Positions 24,123-33,954 of a stretch of DNA of 64,000 bases are shown piece after piece. Under the pieces are notes generated by a model. That model was given only the letters and a program-made list of their open reading frames with translations, was not told the DNA's origin and did no database searches. The DNA is from Ensifer sp. IC3342. GTDB lineage: Bacteria; Pseudomonadota; Alphaproteobacteria; Rhizobiales; Rhizobiaceae. Position numbers and translations under genes: made by a program. The stretch's first letter is position 1. Each line of letters opens with the position of its first letter. Where the stretch lies: contig NZ_JADYVE010000021.1 in the NCBI RefSeq assembly GCF_020193655.1, forward strand, positions 1-64,000, read 5' to 3'.

Positions 24123-25402
24123 CGCTCCTCCAGGATCGCCAGTGCGGCGAGGTGCAGCACGACGATCGGCCAGATCTTCACGAGCGGACCAAGCGGCTCT
24201 CTCCACAACTCGGGAAGCAGGATTGTCCCGGCCACGGCATAGAGGAGTGAGAGACCAATAGCACCGTAGAGCCCAGTGCGGCTGGTTCGACGAACCGCAA
24301 TGGCAAGTCCGATGACGATGTCTGCGATCGCTCCGGCGATGACGCTGGGGCCAGCGAGGGCACCAGCGCCGGTGCGCTCCATGAGATCGATACCGATCTG
24401 GTATCCGGCCGTTAGCGATATGATGCCGGTGCTGATCCAGAACAGCGACAGTACGCCAAAGACGACCGGTTTCAAAAGGTAGAGCTTGGCAAACCATCTT
24501 TCCTGGACGGAGACCGGCGTGCTTGCTAGCGCCGCCGAGAGCGCTGTCGGTTCTATCTTCGTGTTTTCCGACCAGGTCCGGATGTCTCCCGCGGCGCCGC
24601 GGGTGATCTCTTTTTGCGCCGTACTCCGCGTCGGGGGACGCCAGCCGAGTGCTCCGGCAAGGTCGCCGAGTTTGTAGAGAAGATGTGCGATGGGAGCAGG
24701 GATGTTGAGAGCGCGGGCAGGGCGCCAGCCGAACCAGCGCCGGTAAGCGCCGACAACATCTGCGAAGGACAGGGCCTCTGGCCCCGCGACCTCCAGAACC
24801 AGACGCTTGGGAGCACTCGGGTGAACAAGCTTCTCGACGGTGTGAACAACGTCTTCGAGGCGTACGACCTGGAGAAGCCCGGTGTTCGGCATAAGCGGCA
24901 GGATCGGGAGGGCGGCGAGGCCACGGAAAAGCGCACTGGCGCCAAAGGCGCCGGCGCCGAGGACGACGGAGGGGCGCAGAATGACCCAGTCCAAGTCGCG
25001 CGCCATCAGCGCTTTGTCGCCTTCGAATTTGGTGAGCGAAAACGGCGAGAGCTGCTGCTTTTCGACCCCCATCGCGGAAAAATGTATGACGCGGCGCACG
25101 CCGGCCTGTTCACAAGCGTGAAATAGGGCCGAGGGACCACGGATGTGGACCCCGGTCGTATCCTCGCCCGGACCGTCCTGAAGCGTGCCCGCACAGTTTA
25201 CCACGGCGTCAATGTTCGACAGATGAGGCAGCCAATCTTGAGGACGAACGGCCCGCGCGAGATCGAGTTCCACGGCTTCGCCGGTCCATGATCGGGAAGA
25301 GCCCGGTCGAAGCACGCGCACGACCGTCACGCCACGTTCAAGAAGCTTCGCGCAAACGGCCGAGCCGATCAGGCCGGAAGCTCCTACTACAAGCACTCTC
25401 AT
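24119..25402 (-). CDS. NAD(P)-binding (atypical SDR) protein fused to a DoxX-like membrane domain
   Basis: A 427-residue fusion. Residues 1-290 are an atypical short-chain dehydrogenase/NmrA-like Rossmann domain: VLVVGASGLIGSAVCAKLLE (GASGLIG nucleotide loop), VVNCAGTLQDGPGEDTTGVH, RVIHFSAMGVEKQQLSPFSL. Residues 310-425 form four membrane segments (LKPVVFGVLSLFWISTGIIS, AGPSVIAGAIADIVIGLAIA) resembling DoxX-like proteins. This layout is known in proteobacteria, but the reaction is not established. It is translationally coupled to the DUF2269 gene. Confidence 0.85.
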   Translation of the reverse strand: MRVLVVGASGLIGSAVCAKLLERGVTVVRVLRPGSSRSWTGEAVELDLARAVRPQDWLPHLSNIDAVVNCAGTLQDGPGEDTTGVHIRGPSALFHACEQAGVRRVIHFSAMGVEKQQLSPFSLTKFEGDKALMARDLDWVILRPSVVLGAGAFGASALFRGLAALPILPLMPNTGLLQVVRLEDVVHTVEKLVHPSAPKRLVLEVAGPEALSFADVVGAYRRWFGWRPARALNIPAPIAHLLYKLGDLAGALGWRPPTRSTAQKEITRGAAGDIRTWSENTKIEPTALSAALASTPVSVQERWFAKLYLLKPVVFGVLSLFWISTGIISLTAGYQIGIDLMERTGAGALAGPSVIAGAIADIVIGLAIAVRRTSRTGLYGAIGLSLLYAVAGTILLPELWREPLGPLVKIWPIVVLHLAALAILEER

Positions 25403-25513
25403 CGCTTATCCTTCAGTCGCTGACGAGGCCATCGTCCGCGTTTGCACTGATTCAACACGCGTCGGATGCAACATGTACTTTGACACAAGCCCGAGAGTAA
25501 AAGGGATACGCGC

Positions 25514-26017
25514 TCAACGGATCGCGCCCCTTTCTTCCTTTTCAAGGGAAGAGGTTGTTCGGACGGCGGGCCTGGCGAAGGCCTCCTTTTCGGCAGCTTC
25601 CAGTTCGCGTAGCGCTCTGGCGAGCGTGGCGCCCCAGACCAGATGAACGGCGATCATCAGCAAGTTCCTCCGGATAGGGTGCCGCGAGGCGGGAGCGAGT
25701 ATCTGCGCTGCCGGTATCCATCCGAGGTAACTCAACGTCCAGACGCCGATGCCATAGAGCATGCCGCCGCCTTTCCATGAAGGCATGAGGGCAAAGATTG
25801 CGCCCACCACGGCCCCGAAGCCGAAGTGAGCCGCCAACGTGGCCGCTCGCGCGTTTTCCTCACCGTCGGCCAAGCCGGTCTGTTCTATGATTTCCCGAGG
25901 CGGCAGGGGGTAACGTTCCCGGCTGTCCAGAAGCGCGTGAAGACGAGTCATAGCGATCGTCATGGCCATCGTTGCCGCTAGTCCCGCCAAAGCTCCAGAG
26001 ACTATCCGCTGCACCAT
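25514..26017 (-). CDS. Membrane protein of the DUF6789 type, unknown function
   Basis: A 167-residue protein with four predicted membrane segments (IVSGALAGLAATMAMTIAMT, AAHFGFGAVVGAIFALMPSW, MLYGIGVWTLSYLGWIPAAQ, NLLMIAVHLVWGATLARALR) and a conserved loop YPLPPREIIEQ. It resembles the DUF6789-like proteins often found beside oxidase or copper genes. AGGAGGTG stands directly before the ATG at 26017. Confidence 0.65.
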   Translation of the reverse strand: MVQRIVSGALAGLAATMAMTIAMTRLHALLDSRERYPLPPREIIEQTGLADGEENARAATLAAHFGFGAVVGAIFALMPSWKGGGMLYGIGVWTLSYLGWIPAAQILAPASRHPIRRNLLMIAVHLVWGATLARALRELEAAEKEAFARPAVRTTSSLEKEERGAIR

Positions 26018-26348
26018 CACCTCCTGCGCGCTCCTCCCGAACCTCAACTCGCGAGGATTGTTCCCATTGCTCTATCGAGGCGCGTGGGTCATCACACGTG
26101 GGGCCGGGATTCCTATAAAGATACGAAGCAGAGACACGCATTAAGCAGCGGCGTCATGCGCCGGCAGCCGCCGCCTATGCCGCGGAGCGGCGCGAAACAG
26201 TGGTGTCGTTGGGCATGCGCTTACATCACCTTGCAGGGAGCGCAGCGGCAATGGCTGCGCGTGCCGTCGGAAACTCATGCGGTGCTCGCAACGGCCGTCG
26301 GTCTTCGTCCGATGGGAAATCTTCCGGCAAGTCCATGGTCCCGGGTAG
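26018..26348. other. Intergenic region, no gene recognised
   Basis: Two remnants with opposite histories are separated by 330 bases that contain no frame with a ribosome site or family resemblance. It presumably includes the promoter of the membrane-protein gene ending at 25514. Confidence 0.45.
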
Positions 26349-26773
26349 TCATTGCAAACTGTAGAGGTAGGCGGCTGCGTCTCTCGCCTCGGCGCGGGTG
26401 ATACCAGTTTCCGGCATGGCCGTGCGCCGATCGACGTCGCGTGGGCGCTCGATCCAGCGGATGAGGTTTTCGGGCGAGTTGGTGAGAACGCCGGCGATAT
26501 AGACGCGATCGCGAATGCCGCGGAGCGGCGGGCCGACGCGTGGGTTTGCCCCAGGCACGCCGGGGATGACGTGACAGCCGCGGCAGCCGTAGCGCGTCAG
26601 CAATGCAGGGGTTCCGCAGGGTTGCCGCCGGTGAGAGCAATCGCGGCCGACCGGCGTTCCGAGGCCGCCTTCCAGCTGTAGCCGCCATAGACAAGGCTCG
26701 CCAGAATCGCGGTCGCGACCGGGGCGGCGAATACCAGCCCGCGAATGCGGTAATCATGGTGCAAGGAGGCCAT
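26349..26773 (-). pseudogene. Membrane-anchored c-type cytochrome, frameshifted
   Basis: The N-terminal piece (MASLHHDYRIRGLVFAAPVA, one membrane anchor) runs to GGNPAEPLHC and a stop. The next frame continues as ALLTRYGCRGCHVIPGVPGA with the haem motif CRGCH, distal methionine in MPETGITRAEARDAAAYLY and a normal end. A one-base change near 26605 breaks an otherwise complete cytochrome c of about 140 residues. It follows a ctaG fragment, the order seen in cytochrome oxidase operons. Confidence 0.75.
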
Positions 26774-27047
26774 GCTGTTTGTCTTCGTGGAGGGAAGCGC
26801 TGGATCCACCGATCCAGAGGGCGGCGAGGGCAAGGGATGCCGCAAGACAGATTATGCCTCCCGGCACCCACATGATCAGACCGGCGAGTTGCTGATCTTC
26901 AAGTGGCGAAAAGCCCCAGTTTGCGGCGGCAAAGCCTTGTGTCGGATAGAGCGGTGTGCGCGAGAGGGAGAGCAGGATGCCGAGGAAACCGGAATGAAGC
27001 GTGGTGGCAAAAAGAAGCCGCGCTTCCCTTATTCCGCGCTCATTCAA
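26754..27047 (-). pseudogene. CtaG-type cytochrome oxidase assembly factor, C-terminal fragment
   Basis: The frame has HSGFLGILLSLSRTPLYPTQ, AAANWGFSPLEDQQLAGLIM and WVPGGIICLAASLALAALWI, the last membrane helices of the caa3_CtaG family (normally about 280 residues). Everything before about 27047 is replaced by a TrxR-like fragment on the opposite strand. Its stop overlaps the start of the cytochrome gene by 20 bases, as in an operon. Confidence 0.75.
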
Positions 27048-27048
27048 T

Positions 27049-27790
27049 CATCCGGCATTCCCGGACGGCATTCCGGGACGAGACCTACTCACTAGAATGC
27101 GTGCGCAAATCCAAAAGCTTGGCGTCGAACACATCGCTGGCTGTTCGGATCGGTTCGAGCAGGTGGGTGCCGACTTCCAGTGCATGGTCGCGGAACGGAC
27201 GCTCGACAGCCGCGCCATAATCTGCGCCACCGGTCTCGTGGACATCCTCCCGCCGCGGCGAGATGCGAAAAGGTAATCTGTGGGTCTGCCCCATCTGCGA
27301 TGGTTACGAGATCAACGGCGCTGCTGTCGTCGTCATCGGTCATACCCGCCGGGCACTCAGGGAAGCGGAATTCCTCCTGTCGTTTACGGATGATGTGACT
27401 CTGGCGACCTTGGGCGTCGAGTTGCAGGGGTTCAGTGCCGCCGAGGTGCGCGAATCCTTGCGGCTCGCCACGTCCCCATTGCTGTCTCACGAACCGATGC
27501 CCGACGATCGCCTTTCGCTGGAATTGACTAAGGGGAGGCGACTGGAGCGCGTGGCAGTTTATTCCGCGCTCGGCTGCAGACCACGCTCCAATCTTGCCGC
27601 CTATGTCGGAGTAAGACTTGACCAAGAGGGGCGGATCCCCACCGACGCTCATCAGCGCACCAACGTCGAGCGGTTCTACGCGGCCGGAGATGTCGTAACC
27701 GGCCTCAATCAACTCGGCGTAGCCATGGCGCAGGGGGAGATTGCCGCCGTTGCTGTGCACAATGATCTGCTGGCGGGCGCCGCTCCATGA
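27049..27790 (+). pseudogene. Thioredoxin-reductase-like flavoprotein, truncated and frameshifted
   Basis: The match begins inside the family at FPDGIPGRDLLTRMRAQIQK and runs to RAIICATGLVDILPPR; a frame change near 27265 leads to GNLWVCPICDGYEINGAAVV (CxxC and second nucleotide-binding segment) and the C-terminal FAD motif RFYAAGDVVTGLNQLGVAMA. The N-terminal FAD-binding GxGxxG is missing, so the product could not bind FAD normally. Confidence 0.8.
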
Positions 27791-28130
27791 GCGCCTGGGA
27801 TGAGGAGAACCGATGGGAGTTCCGATGACAGTTGCGGTCGAGAGCGTACGGCTGAGCGTCGGCAATTGTTCGCAGGCAATTGGGCTTTACCGGCCGCTCA
27901 AGCGATGTCCGCGGTTCAGGAGAAGCTGTATCCCAAAGAATAGCCGTCGTATCCGGGCCTCGTTTCGGAGGCTCGCATACCCAATCGCCTGGACCCCGTT
28001 GTTCCGACCAGCGCGTCCTGTGTCGGCGCGACGGATGTCCTGCCATTCGGGCGCTGGGTCGACGGGCGATCCCAGGAACTCCGACCACGAATGTGCGTTT
28101 TGGGAGAACAGCAGTCATCGAGGTCCTGCA
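27791..28130. other. Intergenic region, no gene recognised
   Basis: About 340 bases. A short plus-strand stretch (LFAGNWALPAAQAMSAVQEK, ending about 27940) and a following one (SEARIPNRLDPVVPTSA) look coding-like, but neither has a start or a recognised family. Likely further debris. Confidence 0.4.
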
Positions 28131-29657
28131 ATGAATGCCGAGAACGAACATAGCCGCTCAATTTGGATGGACCATCCAGGAACCGGCGAGACTCCAGCAT
28201 TGGCGGGCGATTTGACGGTAGACGTGCTGGTAATCGGCTCCGGCATTGCAGGTCTTTCCTGTGCCTACGAACTGGTTGGCTCGGGGCATCAGGTGGCGGT
28301 GGTGGACCGGGGGCTTTTGGGGCGCGGCATGACTGCCCGCACGAGCGCTCATCTGTCTTTTGAGATTGACGATTTTTTCGAGGAACTGCGCTCGTTGCGC
28401 GGAGAGGAGGCGTGCCGCCAATATTACGAGAGCCAATGCGCGGCCGTCGACCGCATCGAGGAGATTTGCCGGCAGGAAGCGATCGACTGTGATTTTGTCC
28501 GGGTCGACGGCTATTTCGTCCCGGCGACGGAGAAGGACGTCGACTACTTGCGCAAGGAGCTTGACGCAGCGCACGCCGCCGGTTTCGCGGATGTGGAGTG
28601 GGTCGACTCGGGTCCCGCAGCCTGGCGCCAGGGACCGGCGCTGCGCTTTCCGCGCCAAGGCCGATTTCACCCGCTGAAGTACCTCGACGGGCTCGTCAGG
28701 AACCTGCGAGTCCGGGGTGTCAATCTCTACACCGAGACCTCGATCGTCGGTCTGGAGGAGAAGGACGACCGAGTAAAGGCTAAAACCGCCAGCGGCAACA
28801 CCATCACCGCCGCCCGAGCGGTGGTGGCGACCAATACGCCGTTTCACCTGCGTATTCCCATCCACACCAAACAGGCTCCCTACCGGACCTATGTGGTGGC
28901 CGGCCCAATTCCGAAGGGGGCCGCGCCGGACGCGCTCATCTGGGATACGCTCGAGCCGAGCTATCACTATGTTCGCCTCCAGCCGGGACATGACAAGGAT
29001 ATGCTGATCGTCGGAGGTGAGGATCACAAGACCGGGGAGGCGGGCGATATGGACGAGCGCCTGTCGCGGCTCGAAGCGTGGGCACGGGAGTGCTTTCCGG
29101 AACTCGGCCCGATAGCCCATAAGTGGTCAGGGCAGGTGTTCGAGCCCTCCGATTACGTGCCGTTCATGGGGAAGAGCCCCGGGTACGAGCGAGTCTACAT
29201 CATCACCGGCGACAGCGGCGAAGGCCTCACCACGGGGGTGGCCGGAGCATTGCTGATCCGCGACTTAATCGATCAAGGCGCCAGCCCTTGGGCCGCCGTC
29301 TATGATCCCGATCGCCTGATGCTGCGCGGCGCGGTCGAGTTCGTGAAGGAGAATGTCGACGCGGCGAAGCACTGGATGGCGCATCTCCAGGGCGGCGAAG
29401 TGTCCTCGCTCGACGACATTCGTCCTGGCGAAGGGGCGTTGATCAAGCTCGATGGCAAGATGACTGCCGCTTACCGGACCAACGAGGGCGAGCTCAAGCT
29501 ATGCAGCGCGAGCTGCACACATATGGGCTGTATCCTGCGCTGGAATCCATTCGAACGCTGCTGGGACTGCCCCTGCCATGGATCGCACTTTTCGACCGAT
29601 GGCGAGCCGCTGCAGGGCCCTGCCTTCTCGCCGCTCTCGAAGGTTGAGGCTGGTTGA
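28131..29657 (+). CDS. FAD-dependent oxidoreductase with C-terminal Rieske [2Fe-2S] domain
   Basis: A 508-residue soluble enzyme. The DAO-type FAD domain begins VDVLVIGSGIAGLSCAYELV with the dinucleotide motif GSGIAG, continues LLGRGMTARTSAHLSFEID, and closes with VYIITGDSGEGLTTGVAGAL. Residues 425-505 form a Rieske domain with both clusters of ligands: CTHMGC and CPCHGSHF. Known relatives occur in cyanobacteria and proteobacteria as putative glycine/sarcosine-oxidase-like proteins of unknown substrate. GAGG seven bases before the ATG supports the start; a longer frame upstream does not resemble the family. It looks intact in a region otherwise full of debris. Confidence 0.85.
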   Translation: MNAENEHSRSIWMDHPGTGETPALAGDLTVDVLVIGSGIAGLSCAYELVGSGHQVAVVDRGLLGRGMTARTSAHLSFEIDDFFEELRSLRGEEACRQYYESQCAAVDRIEEICRQEAIDCDFVRVDGYFVPATEKDVDYLRKELDAAHAAGFADVEWVDSGPAAWRQGPALRFPRQGRFHPLKYLDGLVRNLRVRGVNLYTETSIVGLEEKDDRVKAKTASGNTITAARAVVATNTPFHLRIPIHTKQAPYRTYVVAGPIPKGAAPDALIWDTLEPSYHYVRLQPGHDKDMLIVGGEDHKTGEAGDMDERLSRLEAWARECFPELGPIAHKWSGQVFEPSDYVPFMGKSPGYERVYIITGDSGEGLTTGVAGALLIRDLIDQGASPWAAVYDPDRLMLRGAVEFVKENVDAAKHWMAHLQGGEVSSLDDIRPGEGALIKLDGKMTAAYRTNEGELKLCSASCTHMGCILRWNPFERCWDCPCHGSHFSTDGEPLQGPAFSPLSKVEAG

Positions 29658-29946
29658 AGTGACCATTCTGCCCGCCAATGCAGACCTTGATCTAAGGACA
29701 GAGACATACAGCACTCCCAAATTTCAGCGCTCAATGACGCCGTCGAACATGGTATTGCATTCGGCATGCATCGATGTCGTCGTCGAGGCGGCGCATCGGC
29801 TCGTACGGAAACTGACGCTTCCACTAACAGCAGACGCACCTCTCAACAAAACCGGCTCGCCATTGAAGGTCGCTGTAACTCTTTGAATCTGCGCATCGAG
29901 CTCTCCACAAATCGGGTCCGATTCTCGGGCCGATGTGCTAGCGACG
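29658..29946. other. Intergenic region, no gene recognised
   Basis: No supportable frame between the FAD-Rieske gene and the minus-strand terminator at 29947. Small overlapping frames here have no ribosome sites. Confidence 0.45.
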
Positions 29947-29971
29947 AAAAAGCCCCGCACAATGGCGGGGC
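29947..29971 (-). terminator. Intrinsic terminator, minus strand
   Basis: On the minus strand GCCCCGC, CATTGT loop, GCGGGGC is followed by five T. It lies 64 bases beyond the end of the gfa remnant and probably belonged to it. Confidence 0.8.
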
Positions 29972-30034
29972 ACATCCCGCCTCCAGTTGCCTTCGTTGGG
30001 GGCGGGAACGTAGCCTAGAGATGCAGCTACGCTG

Positions 30035-30347
30035 AGACGCTATCGATGATACCGGCCTTAACATAAACCCGGCCCGGATGCTGAGGGGAGCTCCCGTACA
30101 ATGGAGAGCCGCAGTTCGGCAAAAGTGTCGCGTCAGTTCATTGCCGCTGTCTGCAAATCTTCGTAAACGAGCCAATCTCGCCGCAAATAACGCGAAACTC
30201 GCTGACGTCGAACGGGATGTTGACGCCGAAGGCGCTTCCAGTGATTTACGGCAGTCTTCGCAATGACAATACCCTCCGGGTCCAACTGGTTTGCCGCACG
30301 AAATCCTGACCGCTCCACAAAGACATGTGGCTGTAATCTCTCCCGAC
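30035..30347 (-). pseudogene. GFA-family (formaldehyde-activating-enzyme-like) protein, decayed
   Basis: From MSGEITATCLCGAVRISCGK and GPGGYCHCEDCRKS the zinc-binding start of the GFA family is clear. Two frame changes then separate NIPFDVSEFRV, SGNELTRHFC and YGSSPQHPGRVYVKAGIIDS, the middle and end of the same domain. About 135 residues in total when joined. The family uses a CxxC zinc site to bind glutathione-type adducts; this copy is not functional. Confidence 0.75.
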
Positions 30348-30629
30348 ATAGTGCAGTCTTTTCCTCCAGCTTGCATGCTCGGACCTAACATTTTTCCGAA
30401 TGTCCGCAATGGGCTCAATCGAGCCATTCGCGGTCCTCGTCCGCTACGGCCGCAAGGGGTCGAACTCGATCCTACCAGCCGCCAATCCGAACGTCTTGAA
30501 AGTCCGCTTCTGTGTCATGCCGGCTGCCGGCCCATTGCGGCCATTCACCTTAACGGATTGAATCTCGCGAGAGGGGGAAGCCGCCTCCCGGATGACATTC
30601 GCTTGGGCGCTTCATCACTGTATCCGGTG
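30348..30629. other. Intergenic region, no gene recognised
   Basis: About 280 bases resembling the degenerate intergenic material near the left end (words such as CGGCCCATTGCGGCCATTC). No gene. Confidence 0.4.
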
Positions 30630-31874
30630 TTAGGGGTGGGTGTTTAACCGACGCAGGATTTTGTCGGCCAACAGGGCTGCTTCCTCCGCGATTGCCAATA
30701 TTGTGCCCGACCGTCGCGAGATCGCGAAAGGCAGTCCGGCAAAATACACACCAGGGACGCTCGACGACCCGTTTTCGTAGGATGGCTGACCTTGCGCATC
30801 GAGCACATTGGGAACGCGCACCCACTCGAAATCCCCTTTGAACCCGGTGCACCAGATCACGGTTGTGATCCCCCGTGCGGCGAGATCAATCGATCGGATA
30901 GGCGGATTCGGCAGCACCGCGGCAATCACCTCTGCCGGGTCCGGCTCGGCCGGAGGGGCATCGATCCCGTTGCGCGCGATGTATTCGTCGACCAAGCTCC
31001 GAATCCTGGCGGAGCTCTCGTCCGCATGGCGAACATGCTCTTCCGCCTCGTCGCTGAACGAGAGGCAGCCGTCGTCGACGCCCGTGAGACGACCGAGCAA
31101 GACAACGCCTTGCGCACTGAGGGATTGCAGGCTGATCGTCTGGAGCGCGCCTTGCAGCGGCCTTCCAGGGATGGATCCCTGTTCAAGTATTTCGCTTCGC
31201 GTCACATCTATCAGTCCGGTAAGGACCATCCAGACACTGATGTGACGACCTCGGTACGTCCGGGGCAGCCGGCCGACCCGGCCGGTTGCAAGAAACACAG
31301 TTCGCCCCGCCAGGACCAGGTCCTCGGCAATCTGGCCGCCCGACTGGGCGCTGCCGACCACCAACACGGCGCCACTGGCGAGATCAGATGCGTTGCGATA
31401 GGCCGATGCGTCAATCTGGTGGATGTCGGGCGGCAACAAAGCCGAGAAGGGCGGGCGCGTCGGGCAATTCTGGTTACTGCTGGCGATCACCACATTCCTC
31501 GTCCACAGCAGGCCGCGCGGAATGGTCAGCCGGTACAAGCCACCGCTCGCAACGAGGTCGGTCACCGGCGTACCCGTTTCCACCGGCAGGCCATGCCGGC
31601 CGGCATAGTCCTCCAACAGCGCGACGAACTCGCCGCTTGTCATCGCACCGTCGGGATCGGAGCCGATATAGGTATCCCCGGGCATGACTGTTTGGACGTT
31701 GGGTATATTTAGACGAAAGGAGTCCCAGCGTTGCGTCCGCCAGGTCTCACCAATACGACCTCGTTCCAGTACTTTGTGATGCAAGCCGCGCTGCATCAGT
31801 GCATGACTGACGCCTAGCCCCGCCCAGCCAGCACCGACGACCACGGCATCAAGGATGTCCGTCTCGCTTGTCAT
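30630..31874 (-). CDS. Flavin-containing monooxygenase-like oxidoreductase
   Basis: A 414-residue soluble flavoprotein of the FMO/CzcO type. N-terminal FAD site DAVVVGAGWAGLGVSHALMQ, then the family motif GETWRTQRWDSFRLNIPN; a second dinucleotide site GAVLVVGSAQSGGQIAEDLV for NADPH; and the late TVIWCTGFKGDFEWVRVPN. Such proteins hydroxylate nitrogen or sulfur substrates or act in metal resistance; the substrate here is unknown. It differs clearly from the Tmm enzyme at 57050. The ATG at 31874 follows GGGGGA; a GTG eight codons upstream is an alternative. The frame is intact. Confidence 0.8.
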   Translation of the reverse strand: MTSETDILDAVVVGAGWAGLGVSHALMQRGLHHKVLERGRIGETWRTQRWDSFRLNIPNVQTVMPGDTYIGSDPDGAMTSGEFVALLEDYAGRHGLPVETGTPVTDLVASGGLYRLTIPRGLLWTRNVVIASSNQNCPTRPPFSALLPPDIHQIDASAYRNASDLASGAVLVVGSAQSGGQIAEDLVLAGRTVFLATGRVGRLPRTYRGRHISVWMVLTGLIDVTRSEILEQGSIPGRPLQGALQTISLQSLSAQGVVLLGRLTGVDDGCLSFSDEAEEHVRHADESSARIRSLVDEYIARNGIDAPPAEPDPAEVIAAVLPNPPIRSIDLAARGITTVIWCTGFKGDFEWVRVPNVLDAQGQPSYENGSSSVPGVYFAGLPFAISRRSGTILAIAEEAALLADKILRRLNTHP

Positions 31875-32084
31875 TGCGTCCCCCAATGATGAGGTCACCC
31901 TATGCTACTTTGTGAATTCGGCAAATAGCCCGCTTGCTGACACGGCTTGGTCTCGCGCGTGACAAAATCGAGCACGGCAACACTCGGCGGTGCGATGACC
32001 AACGTGTCCCAACTCTGCCGACCAAAGCGATTCCCGCTGTCCGCTCGAAGCGGTAATATTGGAGCACGGGCGTGGAGTCGGAAT

Positions 32085-32900
32085 TCATGCTTCAGGCATG
32101 CCCGACAGGAGCAATCCTTCGAGAACGGGTTCGATCCGGTCGGGAAACTTGGCGGCCTGGCCCGCACGAATGCTGGCGACGGTGACCTCGGGGGAGATCG
32201 CGAGCAAGTTGGCGAGGTGCCGCTGGGCCTCCTCCATCCGTCCGAGCAGAGCATTGGCTGCAACCAGCATCCACAAGCAAGGGCTGTATTCGGCATTCGC
32301 CGCCATAGATTTGCGCGCCCAGACCAGGGCCTCTTCGTAGTTGCCGCGGACCATCTTGACATGAGCCAGGCCGGTAAGATTCCAATGAGCGCCCAACCCG
32401 TTGGGACTAAGCCGCTCGGCGCGAAGAAAATAGGTGACGGCGTCATCAAGGCTGCCGCAGTGCAGGTTCGCGACGCCCGCAAAATTGACCACGTCGAGGT
32501 TGTTGGGGTTGAAGGCAACTGCTTTGCGGACCAGCTCGAAGCCTCGATCGTATTCCTTGAGGTACTGGATCAAGGCGTTGCCACAGATTCCCGCAACGGT
32601 CGCGTCGCCGTGGCCATGCGAAAGGGCGCGTTCGATGTAGTTCCGGCAGAGCGCTTGCAGGCCCTCGACAGCCGGCAGCTTCCAGCCCAGAGTGCCACGT
32701 TGCATGAGCAGCATGACTGCCGTTGCAAGATAGGTCGCGTTGTTCGGCTCGAGGGCAATTGCCTGGTTGATCAGAGTGAGGCCGGCGTGGTTTCGCTCCG
32801 GGGTGTCCGCGTAGAAGTTCACCATGGTCTGAAGGTAGAGGTCATATGCCTCGATGCTCTCTAAACGAGTTCGAGTCCCTCTCTGTCCGACAGGCGACAT
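32085..32900 (-). pseudogene. TPR tail of a cyclase/transcription-regulator-type protein, N-terminus missing
   Basis: About 270 residues of tetratricopeptide repeats: TRLESIEAYDLYLQTMVNFY, LINQAIALEPNNATYLATAV, AVAFNPNNLDVVNFAGVANL, FLRAERLSPNGLGAHWNLTG. This is the usual C-terminal part of rhizobial adenylate-cyclase or CadC-like TPR proteins of 500-600 residues. No cyclase or DNA-binding domain precedes it: at 32900 the AraC gene begins. The frame is uninterrupted, so it might be expressed as a solitary TPR protein, but truncation is more likely. Confidence 0.65.
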
Positions 32901-32918
32901 TCCTGCCTGCCGTCACGA

Positions 32919-33856
32919 TCAGTTCCAAGCCTGCAAAGAGGGCGTTGCTTCATCCTGCGTCATCGCGCCTCTCATGAAGCGGCCGGGGGGCAGACCGACA
33001 TGGCGGCTGAAGGCGGTGCTGAAGGTGCTTGCCGAGCTATAGCCGATCTGGCGGGCGACCTCGTCGAGCGCCATGCCTCCGTTGCGCAGCAGGGTCTTGG
33101 CGACGGCCATGCGCCAGGACATGAGGTATTCCATCGGCCGCACGCCGACCATGCGCACGAACCGGTCGAAGAAGGCCGAGCGCGACATGCCCGCTGCGCT
33201 CGCAAGGTCGGGAATGGTCCAGCCGCGTTCGACATCGGCATGCATCCGGCGCAGCGCTGCCGCGATCCGGGGATCGGCAAGACCGCGCAACAGGCCGGGC
33301 CGGGCCTCGCCGGCAGGCGCCGCCCGAAGCGCCTCGATGAGGAGGATCTCCACCAGGCGTTCGAGAATGAGGTCGCGACCGACATCCTCGCGCGCCGCCT
33401 CCTCGCCGACGAGCCGCACCAGTTGCGTCAGCCGCGGAATGCCACGGATGTGGATCATGCGCGGCAGGAGCGAGACGAGTAGCGTTGGATCCGGCGAGCC
33501 GAAGGAGAATAGCCGCCGAACTGCCGGACATCGGGCGGCCCGTCCTGGCGGCCATAGCGGATTTCCTCGCTCGATGCTGGGGAGGTCTTGGGGTCGATGC
33601 GTTGAATGGGCGCCGGCTCGAAGCCGGACATGGTGAAGGCGGGCGTTGCCGGCAGCAGAACGAAATCGCCTTCTTGGATGACGACAGGCGCCTCGCCATC
33701 GACGGCAAGACGGCAGCGCCCTTGCGTCACGGCGCAAAAGCCGGGCTGGCCGAACTCGGCATAGCGCACCGCCCATCGGCCGGCGCCGCTGATCCCTTTC
33801 GAGAATACGGCCCGGGGGCGCAAGAGCTGGATCACCTCGGAGAGTGGATCGGGCAT
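32919..33856 (-). pseudogene. AraC-family regulator with cupin sensor, one frameshift
   Basis: The N-terminal cupin half (MPDPLSEVIQLLRPRAVFSK, FCAVTQGRCRLAVDGEAPVV) reads through DVRQFGGY and then leaves frame. The next frame resumes FSFGSPDPTLLVSLLPRMIH and includes both helix-turn-helix units, TIPDLASAAGMSRSAFFDRF and LDEVARQIGYSSASTFSTAF. A single missing T in TATTCTCC (33504-33511) accounts for the break. Restored, it is about 312 residues, of the type that controls adjacent oxidoreductases. It is divergent from the SDR gene with a palindrome between them. Confidence 0.8.
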
Positions 33857-33880
33857 TCCGGACTATTGCCAATGAATTAT

Positions 33881-33903
33881 GGACTATCGATTGATGATAG
33901 TCC
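33881..33903. promoter_or_regulatory. Palindromic operator candidate
   Basis: GGACTATC and GATAGTCC (exact 8-base arms, seven-base spacer GATTGAT) lie in the 98-base gap between the divergent AraC-type and SDR genes. Placement and symmetry suit a regulator site for one or both. Confidence 0.55.
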
Positions 33904-33954
33904 TGATCATGCAGCTTATACCGATCCCGTCAACATCAAACACGGGAGACCGAT

